A stretch of DNA of 26,671 nucleotides. It comes from a virus. The notes below the pieces were generated by a model. The model saw only the letters and a list, made by a program, of their open reading frames with translations, was not told the origin of the DNA and searched no databases. Of the stretch, positions 12,609 through 20,396 are shown piece by piece (within the stretch, counting starts at the first letter, position 1; each line of letters starts with the position of its first letter). The translations under genes and the position numbers were made by a program. Location: the IMG/VR virus record IMGVR_UViG_3300008259_000249, positions 1 to 26,671 of that record; one strand, 5' to 3'.

Positions 12609-14845
12609 TGCAACATCCCGTAGTAGACCATCTTATAGCCTTCAGTCGGGTGCGTAGTGACCGCTTCCGGCTTTACCTGCTCAACCTCGTCAGCCATCAC
12701 ACCTATTTCCCTACGGTTGTCGATGTCGTATTCGTAGATGCCGATGCCGAGCGGGTGAGTGCCAACGCGCACGATGTTCGACTTCAATCGGCGGTCAGAT
12801 TTCATAGCAAAGCCGGTAGCAGCGCCGCCCAGAATTGAGCCGTACATACCCAATTTGGCGTTGTACGCGGCAACTTGGTTAGCGTAGTTCTGTTGCGCTG
12901 CGTTACCCGCCGCTTGTTGCGCTCCGAATATGGGAGCCGCTCCCACCTCTGCGCCCTGATAGGCTTGGAACTGCGGCATCTGCACTTGTGCGCCGCCCAT
13001 AATGGCTGCAACCTCGTTAAGCGGGAGCGCCCGAAGCGCCAACTGCTCTTGCAACGCCGCCTGACGCTGGGCGTTCTGGAAGTTTGCCGCCGCCTGCGCT
13101 TGGTTGAAGCCCTGTGCTTGGAGCGCCGCTTGAGCCTGCGCTTGCTGCAATGCCGCCTGTTGGTTCTGGGCAAGCGAGGCGTTATACAGCCCAGCAATGT
13201 CCATCTCCTGCCCAAACTGCTGACCGGCAGCAGCGTTGTACGCACCCGCCGCGCCCAAGCCCTGTTGGAAGTTCTGCGCGATGGCACGGTTAACGGCTTC
13301 CTGTGCAGCCTGTCCCGTCTGGAAGGATGCCATCTGCGCGTCTCGACCAAACTCACCCGCCGCAAGCCGCTGCGCGAACTGCTGCGCCTGCGCTTGGTTG
13401 GCAAACTGACCCGATTGGAGCGCCAGTTGAGCGTTTTGGGCGATTGCAGCGTTTTGTGCGCCCGTGGCCTGCTGACCCGCGCCAAACCCCGCCAGAGCCG
13501 CTTGGTTGGCAAAGCCGCCTAGAGCCTGTGCCTCGCCTAGCCCCTGTTGACGAGCCGCCATATCAAGGCTAATGCCCTGTAACGCGGCCTGCGTTCGGAG
13601 GTCGTTTTCCTGTTGTTGCTGCTCGGTGATGGCGGCGTTAAACGCCTCGCCACCACGCACCAGACCCTGATTGGCAAGTTGGGTTTCCAACTGCGCCCGT
13701 TGTCGCTGCAACTGCGGGTCGAGGCGCGACATGATGGCCTGCTGCGCCGTCATACCAGCGCCAACCGGCATTGCTGCAAGGTTCGAGGTATCCAACTGCC
13801 CTTGAAGGGTCGGGGCAGCGGGGCCACCCTGCGCCGTACCAAACTGGCCTGCGCCGGTCTGCACGCCGCTAATGCCGCTTGTGTCCAAGCCCTGCAAGTT
13901 CAGCCCTTGTGGGCCACCCGCAGCCATTCCGTACTGTCCTGCCGTGGGGCCGAAGTTAACCGGCAGCGCCGACACATCAGAGCGTGCGCGACCCTGCAAC
14001 TCGGGAAGGGTCGGCAGGTTGCCATAACCGCCAAAGTTGAATTGTTGTTCCGGCAAACCCTGCGGGGTGAAATCCGTGCCGTAAACATTTCGCACGCGCC
14101 CGATGGCCTGTTCGCCAAGGCCGGACAACGCACGCTCCACCCGCTGCTGCGCCTCTAGGGTCGCCTGTGCCTCGGGGGTCAGGTACTGCTCAATGTTGGG
14201 CGTGTCCAAGTCCACCATGGAGGTGAACATCTCTTCTGTTGGCTCTACATCGCCCATGTACTGATTGCTGCGATAGCCCTGTCCTGCCCTCGTAGCCGCC
14301 CCCGGCCCCATGCCAGAAGCATCGAAACGACCACCGCCTAACGGCATATCGCCGCCGTAACTTTGCGTGTAGTCCATGCCCTGCTGTTGCGCTCGGTTTG
14401 CAGCAGGCATCCCTTCACGCTTCATTCCGTCAAATTGCATTGCAGTGGGTTCGGGCGAAACGCCAAGGTCAGTTCCCATGCCGCCGCTGCCATACATACC
14501 GGCACCGCCTATGCCACCGCCCATCTGCACGCCACCGCCGCCCGTGGTGGGCTGTGCAGCGCCGCCGCCAATGTTTACAGGGGCGGTCGGGGGCGCGTTG
14601 CCAGCAGCCGGTGCGCCGGTAGTCTGCGCCTGACGCGCACGATATTGCGCCATTGCGGCATCGTATCCAGCCTTATCAAACTGCTTGCGCCCGAAGGTCA
14701 CACGCTGACCGCCAAGCGGGGTCTGGATGTTGGGGTTACCAAGTCGCGCAGTAAGCCGCGCCGCATCTAGGTTGGCTTGCCCTTGCTGCTGTGCCGCACC
14801 CGCGTAGTCAGGCGCTGGCGGTGGTGTTGGTGATTTTTTGCCCAT
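12605..14845 (-). CDS. Ala/Gln-rich virion protein ending in S74 chaperone
   Basis: A 746-residue protein starting MGKKSPTPPPAPDYAGAAQQQG, the usual start of this podophage structural family. The first third is Gly/Pro-rich and disordered. The middle is a very long Ala/Gln-rich helical region (AQNAQLALQSGQFANQAQAQ and similar), then the C-terminus carries an S74-like motif: SDRRLKSNIVRVG with YEYDIDN and GVMADEVEQVKPEA. S74 domains normally fold trimeric fibres. The ATG at 14845 is chosen because the family starts there; no strong ribosome-binding site is visible and it overlaps the GNAT gene by 38 nt. It may be a long helical fibre, a needle or an ejection protein. Confidence 0.75.
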   Translation of the reverse strand: MGKKSPTPPPAPDYAGAAQQQGQANLDAARLTARLGNPNIQTPLGGQRVTFGRKQFDKAGYDAAMAQYRARQAQTTGAPAAGNAPPTAPVNIGGGAAQPTTGGGGVQMGGGIGGAGMYGSGGMGTDLGVSPEPTAMQFDGMKREGMPAANRAQQQGMDYTQSYGGDMPLGGGRFDASGMGPGAATRAGQGYRSNQYMGDVEPTEEMFTSMVDLDTPNIEQYLTPEAQATLEAQQRVERALSGLGEQAIGRVRNVYGTDFTPQGLPEQQFNFGGYGNLPTLPELQGRARSDVSALPVNFGPTAGQYGMAAGGPQGLNLQGLDTSGISGVQTGAGQFGTAQGGPAAPTLQGQLDTSNLAAMPVGAGMTAQQAIMSRLDPQLQRQRAQLETQLANQGLVRGGEAFNAAITEQQQQENDLRTQAALQGISLDMAARQQGLGEAQALGGFANQAALAGFGAGQQATGAQNAAIAQNAQLALQSGQFANQAQAQQFAQRLAAGEFGRDAQMASFQTGQAAQEAVNRAIAQNFQQGLGAAGAYNAAAGQQFGQEMDIAGLYNASLAQNQQAALQQAQAQAALQAQGFNQAQAAANFQNAQRQAALQEQLALRALPLNEVAAIMGGAQVQMPQFQAYQGAEVGAAPIFGAQQAAGNAAQQNYANQVAAYNAKLGMYGSILGGAATGFAMKSDRRLKSNIVRVGTHPLGIGIYEYDIDNRREIGVMADEVEQVKPEAVTTHPTEGYKMVYYGMLQ

Positions 14846-15248
14846 AACGGTGTCCCAAAAAACGGCACGCATCGCGTGTCATGGTTAGGAAAACAATATC
14901 ACCGTCGGTGTCGGCGTTTTTGATTCGCGCTTCCTCGGTGAAACCCATTTTACGCACAAGCCTTATGGCTTTCGCGTTTTTGCTACCTACGGGGGCGATG
15001 ATTTTGTCAACCCCGCAGATGTTGAAAGGATAGTCAAACATGGCGGCAAGGTAAGCCGGGGTTAAGCGTGCCAAAGCGATATGGCAGACGATGCTGCGCC
15101 CGTTCCAGTTCTCATAGACCACGCCGCCGACAATCTCATCGCCCTTACGCAACCCGATGGCGTTCGACCGTTCGGCGTGATACCCGCCGCCCGTCTTGTC
15201 GCACACCCATTTGCCCACCTCGGGGCCGCTTGTTATATGCCAGCCCAT
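14808..15248 (-). CDS. GNAT N-acetyltransferase
   Basis: A 146-residue acetyltransferase of the GNAT fold. Strands and helices of the fold appear as EIVGGVVYENWNG, then VCHIALARLTPAYLAAMF, then the acetyl-CoA-binding APVGSKNAKAIRLVRKMGFTEE, where KMGF is the typical motif before the last strand. The ATG at 15248 is chosen because related proteins begin MGWH; the frame is open further upstream only inside the nozzle gene. Such a GNAT between tail genes is frequent in environmental podophages, but its target is unknown. It may modify a virion protein or a host factor. Confidence 0.85.
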   Translation of the reverse strand: MGWHITSGPEVGKWVCDKTGGGYHAERSNAIGLRKGDEIVGGVVYENWNGRSIVCHIALARLTPAYLAAMFDYPFNICGVDKIIAPVGSKNAKAIRLVRKMGFTEEARIKNADTDGDIVFLTMTRDACRFLGHRYGQKITNTTASA

Positions 15249-16795
15249 CCGAGTTGATACACCACATCGGTTGAAGCCCATTGGATAGCCAGTTTCTTGC
15301 TGCTGCTCTGGAACTGCACAGCACCGCAATATCCGACCCCCGTAACGCCCTGCCAGTTGTTCTGAATCTCTAGGTCAGAACCCCAGATGCCCGTATCCCA
15401 TACAGCCGAGTCCCAAAACGCGGTGACAGGCGGGGTAAACGAGATGGGAGCCACATTGTCGGAGATGTTGAAATCAACATTGATGCCGACCGTTACAGCA
15501 GGGGTGCCGTTGCTGAAGATACCGGGACGGGCGCGTGTGAAAATCTTCTTTACGCCGCGAGTCTCAAAGTAGTTAAAGGCTTGCAGTATCCTGCCGTTGA
15601 TGTTGTTTGTGTCGTCGATGTAGCCCGTGCTATCAACCGTCCAAGCCTTTGCGACAAAGGTAGCCGCGCCAAAGTACGGCGTGTCGTCAAGCAACCCAAA
15701 GTGAAAGGCGTTCCAGCCGGTGAACTTGCACCACGCCTTCGTGATGTTGTTCATCACAAACTGTTCTTGACCGCCCTCGCGCACCGGGACATTGACGATT
15801 AGGGCGTTGTTCTTCGGGTTGTACAACATGCACCAACCGAAGTTGTCCCTATACGCCGCAGCAGACGCTGCAAACGCGCCCTGTATCTTGTCCGACAAGG
15901 CAATGTTGGGGTCGAGCCGCGACGATTGCAGCGCCGAGGCCATCGGGATAAGCCCGTCGAGCGTCAGCACCAGAAGGTCGCCACCGTACTTCATCAGGCA
16001 GCGATTGCCGATAGGGGAACCGACAATCCACACGCCGATGAGCGCCCAAGTTGAGGCGGAGGACGGGTCTGTGCCGCGATAGACGATGACCTCGCCCTTG
16101 TCGGTGACAAACACAAGGTTGTCATCCACGCCGTAACCCGCGTCAATCGTCCACGATGCCATTGACACCAGCACGCCGCCAAGTCGCGCAATGGATGACA
16201 GGTCAAGAACATTTGCCGCGCCGCCAACGCTTGAGGTCGGCAGGTACCACGCCTTAAGGGTGTTCTTTTCGATGAACCACACGCGGTTCTTAAAGAGCGT
16301 AGGCGAGTTAAGGGTTGTCGTTGTTACGCCCGTAATGGCAGGCGTGGATATGCTCGTAATGCTTGTCCAAGTCGTACCGTTGTAAAGGTACGGCGTGTTG
16401 GTTCCGTTGGCGGCGTACAAATAGTTACCGCCTGCGGTAGTAACATTTGTATATTCCCACTTGCTGTTCGACAGACCGCTGACCGCCGCAGCGCCGATAG
16501 CACCCGCGCTCGTAGCGTTGTAGAACTTGCCGTCCGACACCGCCCACAGTTGGTCAGAGGTGCCGCCGCTGTAGGTCATCAGGGTTTCTACATCGTCAGG
16601 AAACCCCGTGGCGTGCTTTACATAGCCACCACGCAGCACGACATTTGACACGCCCGGAAAGTAGTTCTCCAACTGCACGGCATCCGTAGGAGCCATGTTG
16701 GCGAGAGAGTCCCGTGCGTTCCACCCGCCCACGGGCGAGGGGAGACTTGCGACATTTGCCGCAGCGCGTTGAACAAGGCGACGGGATACAGGCAT
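15233..16795 (-). CDS. Tail nozzle/hub protein (P22 gp10-like role)
   Basis: A 520-residue beta-rich protein. The N-terminus GGWNARDSLANMAPTDAVQLENYFP is the typical start of podophage tail tubular B/nozzle proteins. Repeated strands with Asn, Thr and Gly (LYAANGTNTPYLYNGTT, VLTLDGLIPMAS) suggest the propeller-like body of this class. Near the C-terminus a WDSAVWDTGIWG motif repeats Trp-Asp, as in several phage structural proteins. It follows the adaptor gene, the order gp4-gp10 in P22, so it would form the tail stub below the adaptor ring. Its ATG overlaps the adaptor stop (TAATG). Confidence 0.78.
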   Translation of the reverse strand: MPVSRRLVQRAAANVASLPSPVGGWNARDSLANMAPTDAVQLENYFPGVSNVVLRGGYVKHATGFPDDVETLMTYSGGTSDQLWAVSDGKFYNATSAGAIGAAAVSGLSNSKWEYTNVTTAGGNYLYAANGTNTPYLYNGTTWTSITSISTPAITGVTTTTLNSPTLFKNRVWFIEKNTLKAWYLPTSSVGGAANVLDLSSIARLGGVLVSMASWTIDAGYGVDDNLVFVTDKGEVIVYRGTDPSSASTWALIGVWIVGSPIGNRCLMKYGGDLLVLTLDGLIPMASALQSSRLDPNIALSDKIQGAFAASAAAYRDNFGWCMLYNPKNNALIVNVPVREGGQEQFVMNNITKAWCKFTGWNAFHFGLLDDTPYFGAATFVAKAWTVDSTGYIDDTNNINGRILQAFNYFETRGVKKIFTRARPGIFSNGTPAVTVGINVDFNISDNVAPISFTPPVTAFWDSAVWDTGIWGSDLEIQNNWQGVTGVGYCGAVQFQSSSKKLAIQWASTDVVYQLGWAGI

Positions 16796-17709
16796 TAGTT
16801 CTCGTACCCGTAGCCGCTGTCAGGAATGTTGTCGTAGCCGATGAGAACCGTACCCGGACGCGGGGCAAACGAGAGGTTGGCAGCGCCCGTGTCTTGCGCG
16901 ATAGCCGTCTCAAGTTCAGCGATGTAGTCGCGAAAGATGGCGGTCGTATCAAAGCCCTTCGACTCAAAATACTTGAGTTTGGTGGACAGCACCATCACGC
17001 GGTCGGGATAAATGCAGGTGTCATTGTCGGCAGTCAGCGAAGTCTTTGCGACACCTGTTGCGCTTTCGGCCCATGCGTTGCTGCGGTACTCAAAGCCGAG
17101 CAACTCCCCGGCGTTCATTCCGGGCCAAATCTGGAAATACTTGCCGAGCAAGCGATAACGGATACGGGGGCCGGTCGAGATGTAGCCCGACAGCAGCCAC
17201 TCCCATTGCTGTGCGCTCTCGGGGCCAAGCATCTCCCAACGCTTTGACTTGTCCCAATGTGTACGGTTGACGCTGCTGTAGTAGTCAGCGGGAAGCCCGT
17301 ACTTGACCTTCTGGAAGGTCAGGCCACCGTCTACCTGCGCCTCGGTTGGCTCGTAGTTGATGCTGACCGTGGTTGCAGACGGCACGCCCGTGACATAGGT
17401 GGCGTTAGGGATGCCAACGCCCTGCACCTGATAGGTCGTGTCAAGCGCGGCAGTCGAGGGGATGCCGGTGATGGTGTACGACGAGGTAGACCATGTGCCG
17501 GTCGTAGAAATCGCCTCGGTGTAGAAGGTGTGCTGTTTGGTGAGTTCGCGCCAATCAGCGCGACGCATCAACTCATACCCCGAGGCGTTCATCAACGCGA
17601 GGATTTGCACTACATCTTGGTTGGGATTACCCGCCACCGTTGAGGGGATGGGCAAGCCAAGTTCAGCCGTCACCTGCTGAACCAGCGCCAACATAGTTGT
17701 AGTACCCAT
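16795..17709 (-). CDS. Head-tail adaptor (tail tubular A/gp4-like)
   Basis: A 304-residue protein. The N-terminus LALVQQVTAELGLPIPSTVAGNPNQ with MNASGYELMRRADWREL is the signature of podophage head-tail connectors. The middle has YGLPADYYSSVNRTHWD and RWEMLGPESAQQWEWL, also typical, then GFEYRSNAWA. The protein would form the ring between portal and nozzle. It is followed by the nozzle gene with an overlapping stop/start. Length and motifs agree with the family. Confidence 0.88.
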   Translation of the reverse strand: MGTTTMLALVQQVTAELGLPIPSTVAGNPNQDVVQILALMNASGYELMRRADWRELTKQHTFYTEAISTTGTWSTSSYTITGIPSTAALDTTYQVQGVGIPNATYVTGVPSATTVSINYEPTEAQVDGGLTFQKVKYGLPADYYSSVNRTHWDKSKRWEMLGPESAQQWEWLLSGYISTGPRIRYRLLGKYFQIWPGMNAGELLGFEYRSNAWAESATGVAKTSLTADNDTCIYPDRVMVLSTKLKYFESKGFDTTAIFRDYIAELETAIAQDTGAANLSFAPRPGTVLIGYDNIPDSGYGYEN

Positions 17710-17712
17710 GCG

Positions 17713-18264
17713 TTAACTCTCCACGATGGCTTCCTTCTTCGGGCGACCAGCAGGCTTACGCGCCAAGAGCGAAGCCATTTGTGCCTGAAGTTCAGCCAAT
17801 TGCTTTTTGGTTTCGTCCAACTGGTTCTCTGTCTCGGAGCGATTGCGCCGATTAAGGAACGCCTTTGCCTTTTCACGCAGACCGGGGCCGCCCATGCCGA
17901 TGCGCTGCAACTGCGCGTCAGATGCGGCTGCAATCTGCTCTACGGTCTGGAACTTGAGGATGCGAAGTTCCTCGATGTGTCCACGGGTGATGTCGCCGTT
18001 GCCTTCAGCAAACCAGATGTCAAGCGAGGTTCCAACTGCGGGTGCGTCTTGCTCGTTCTGTTTCATCTGGAAGTACAGATACTGACGCGGAAACCGCTTC
18101 TTGTGGTCTTCCGTCATCGGCTGCTCGATGATGGTCGTCTTGTCGCCGGGGATGTTGATGCGAACGAACGGCTTACCGTCCCACTTCGGGTCTACTTCTT
18201 TTGCAAGGTAGAACTCAACCTGAAGTTGCTCATCGGCGTTGTAGATGTCGCTGTCTAAAGGCAT
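17713..18264 (-). CDS. Conserved phage protein with HhH-like motif (183 aa)
   Basis: A 183-residue protein. Residues 1-110 (YNADEQLQVEFYLAKEVDP, DGKPFVRINIPGDKTTIIEQP) look like a beta-rich domain conserved in phage head clusters. It is followed by AAASDAQLQRIGMGGPGLREKA, which resembles a helix-hairpin-helix. A coiled coil and a C-terminal KPAGRPKKE segment resembling an AT hook end it. ATG 18264 has AGGAG nine bases upstream. The combination suggests a DNA-contacting head protein, perhaps in completion of the packaged head. Function unproven. Confidence 0.7.
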   Translation of the reverse strand: MPLDSDIYNADEQLQVEFYLAKEVDPKWDGKPFVRINIPGDKTTIIEQPMTEDHKKRFPRQYLYFQMKQNEQDAPAVGTSLDIWFAEGNGDITRGHIEELRILKFQTVEQIAAASDAQLQRIGMGGPGLREKAKAFLNRRNRSETENQLDETKKQLAELQAQMASLLARKPAGRPKKEAIVES

Positions 18265-18296
18265 CGTCGTTTACTCCTGTGGGGAGGGTGGGAAAA

Positions 18297-19124
18297 TCAC
18301 AAGTTGTTTACTTGCGTTAAGGTAGCAATAACTGACGGAATCGCAGGCCAGACGCTTGTGGCGCTGGCCGCAAGGATTCTAACGCTGGTATCGTCTGTTG
18401 CCCACATCAATTCTACATATTGGGTGGGTTCTAACTGGATGATGAAGTTCCACGCCGCAACCGTTCTGGCAGCGGTTCCTTGAATGGCTATCGTGGTGGC
18501 TGTGTTCGGGACATTGGTTCCGTTCTTCCGAAGCCAGATGTAGATGTTCCCAGCGCCGCCAGAAGTCTTGTCCAATTGCGCCGAGAATTGCACATTGTAG
18601 ACACCTTGGAAGTCTGCAACGAGGCGCGAGGTAGGCGAACCGATAGACACGCCGTTGCTGCTGTCGGTGGTGTTAAACACCATGCCGTAGGCGGTATCAA
18701 TCGACGCTGCTGTTTGCGTGGTGGTGTCTGAAAAAGCCCCAAAGTGCAGGATGGGGACAGCGCGACCGAAGCCTTGCAGTTCTTCCCACAGCGAGTTGCT
18801 TACGGCAAAGAACATCCCAGAGCAATCGGGGCTAATCGTGCCGAAGCCTGCATTGTTGATGCTGCTGTTTGCGTCATACGGGTAAACCGTGATGGGGTTA
18901 GCCGTGCTGTTCTTGACGATGACGGTTGCACCCGCCTCGGTCTGCGGCAGCCTTACGCCCGTGCCAACCGCTGCGCTGTTCACATTGGTGTAAACATAGG
19001 TTATCTGCGTAGCGTTACCCGCAGATGTTCCGGCTGCGGTTGCCGTAGAGACACCATCGCCGCAGATGGACACGGTAGCCAGCGAGTTAACACCGGCTCC
19101 TAGCACCCTGCTCGGGATAGCCAT
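18297..19124 (-). CDS. Capsid decoration/head-fibre-like protein
   Basis: A 275-residue beta-rich protein. The first half is a Thr/Ala/Asn-rich virion domain (TGVRLPQTEAGATVIVKN, TVYPYDANSSINNAG). The second half reads like a TNF/C1q-like jelly roll: YNVQFSAQLDKTSGGAGNIY, IWLRKNGTNVP and VELMWATDDTSVRIL follow the strand order of that fold. Such proteins decorate capsids or form head fibres. The position among capsid genes fits. The ATG at 19124 overlaps the stop of the DUF115-like gene. Confidence 0.65.
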   Translation of the reverse strand: MAIPSRVLGAGVNSLATVSICGDGVSTATAAGTSAGNATQITYVYTNVNSAAVGTGVRLPQTEAGATVIVKNSTANPITVYPYDANSSINNAGFGTISPDCSGMFFAVSNSLWEELQGFGRAVPILHFGAFSDTTTQTAASIDTAYGMVFNTTDSSNGVSIGSPTSRLVADFQGVYNVQFSAQLDKTSGGAGNIYIWLRKNGTNVPNTATTIAIQGTAARTVAAWNFIIQLEPTQYVELMWATDDTSVRILAASATSVWPAIPSVIATLTQVNNL

Positions 19125-19897
19125 CAGGCCACCATGTCGAGCGCGTGGCGCTCCTTGATGATGGCGGCAATGAGGCCGGGGCCGACCGCCTCCACGGTGA
19201 TGTCAGGCATCACGCTGTAAATCATCTGGAATTCGTTAGCCTGCTGCGCCATCGCAGCATTGCAGGTGAACTTGCGTTTCTCAACGCCTACATACACATC
19301 CATCGTCGGGCCGGTCATTTCGCCCGTAAACCGCTTGATGCCATCGGCACGGTTGCAACTGTCGTAACCGTACAACACAAACTTGCGGAACCCGAAAAGG
19401 TATCCGATGTTGATGGCACGCATACCCGAGGTCGTGCCGCCGCCGACTGCAAGTTTGCCTGCGCCAAGCGCCTTGAACTCCGGGCCTTCCGTCCATGAGT
19501 GCCACAGCACAACCTTGCGCTCTTTCAGCGTGTCAAAGGTGGCGGGAGGGCAGCGGGAGGCAACGAGATAGGTCGTGTGCGCGTTATGGCGCTGTATACC
19601 GCTTGTACGGTCACGCGGGTCGAGGTTAACCCACAGGTCAGGCTCGATGCCGTTCTCGCACAGGAAGTCGTGTGCGGCCTTTACAGCGACGATGGGGCGA
19701 CCAGCCTTCTGGTGCGCCCTGATTTCTTCAACATAGTCGGGCATTGACCACCCACTCGCTACACACACGAATGTTCCATCGTGGGTGAAGAGAGCGGGGG
19801 CCAACTCTGGCAACCCACGGGCAAGCGACGAACGAATGTTGGAACAGAGTTCCTCCGGTTCGCCAGCCGCCTGCACCGTGAGTTCCAGTTTTCGCAT
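19124..19897 (-). CDS. DUF115/MptE-like protein
   Basis: A 257-residue protein. The Rossmann-like core FVCVASGWSMPDYVEEIRAH, PIVAVKAAHDFLCENGI and PDLWVNLDPRD matches the DUF115 family, named for 6-hydroxymethylpterin pyrophosphokinase MptE and bacterial motility accessory factors that add sugars to flagellin. GGGTTSGMRAINIGYLFG and FVLYGYDSC continue the pattern. Proteins of this family are common in phage capsid clusters, where their role is unknown. A sugar-transfer or nucleotide-sugar-binding role on virion proteins would fit, particularly with a GT8-like gene in the early operon. Confidence 0.75.
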   Translation of the reverse strand: MRKLELTVQAAGEPEELCSNIRSSLARGLPELAPALFTHDGTFVCVASGWSMPDYVEEIRAHQKAGRPIVAVKAAHDFLCENGIEPDLWVNLDPRDRTSGIQRHNAHTTYLVASRCPPATFDTLKERKVVLWHSWTEGPEFKALGAGKLAVGGGTTSGMRAINIGYLFGFRKFVLYGYDSCNRADGIKRFTGEMTGPTMDVYVGVEKRKFTCNAAMAQQANEFQMIYSVMPDITVEAVGPGLIAAIIKERHALDMVA

Positions 19898-19899
19898 GA

Positions 19900-20382
19900 T
19901 TACGGGGTTGCGTTAGACGGAACCGGGATAACCATGCTGTACGCCGCCACAGCCGTCATGGCCGAGGTAGCCGAGGCAGTCACTTCCGTGACCACGCCAG
20001 CGACCAGAGCGCCCGACACGGTGGCATCGTCCAACCGCCCTTCGGTGCTGGTGGTGTAGAGGGCAACTGCCGGGAGGCAGGAAGCCGACACATTCACCCG
20101 CACCTTGCCGCCGAGATGCACCCAGCCGTAGTAGCCGGAGGCAATCGACACCTGCGCGAAGCCGACACGCTTGGTGTCAGCAACACGGGCGGTGGTGGCG
20201 TTCAGAGCGATGTTGGTGTTGGGGATAGCGACGGCGTTGTACTGCGCGATGGCCGAAGCCGCCTGCACATACACAGCCATGCCACCGTCGTCGAGCGTCA
20301 CAACCGTGCCGGGATTGATGGCAGCAGTTGAGTCGGTCGAGCCGAGGGCGGGATACGCAAAACCATTTACGATAACAGCCAT
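19900..20382 (-). CDS. Capsid-associated decoration-like protein (160 aa)
   Basis: A 160-residue small beta-rich protein with alternating Val, Ala, Thr (IAQYNAVAIPNTNIALN, VAGVVTEVTASATSAMT). It lies immediately downstream of the capsid gene. Its composition and size match the small head decoration proteins that follow many capsid genes. ATG 20382 has AGGGGA seven bases upstream. No specific family motif recognised. Confidence 0.65.
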   Translation of the reverse strand: MAVIVNGFAYPALGSTDSTAAINPGTVVTLDDGGMAVYVQAASAIAQYNAVAIPNTNIALNATTARVADTKRVGFAQVSIASGYYGWVHLGGKVRVNVSASCLPAVALYTTSTEGRLDDATVSGALVAGVVTEVTASATSAMTAVAAYSMVIPVPSNATP

Positions 20383-20396
20383 TTTTGTATCCCCTA

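Noticed and set aside
12875-13522. 215-residue plus-strand reading frame
   Set aside because: It is antisense to the Ala/Gln-rich region of the S74 protein and reads as Leu/Arg repeats from that bias.
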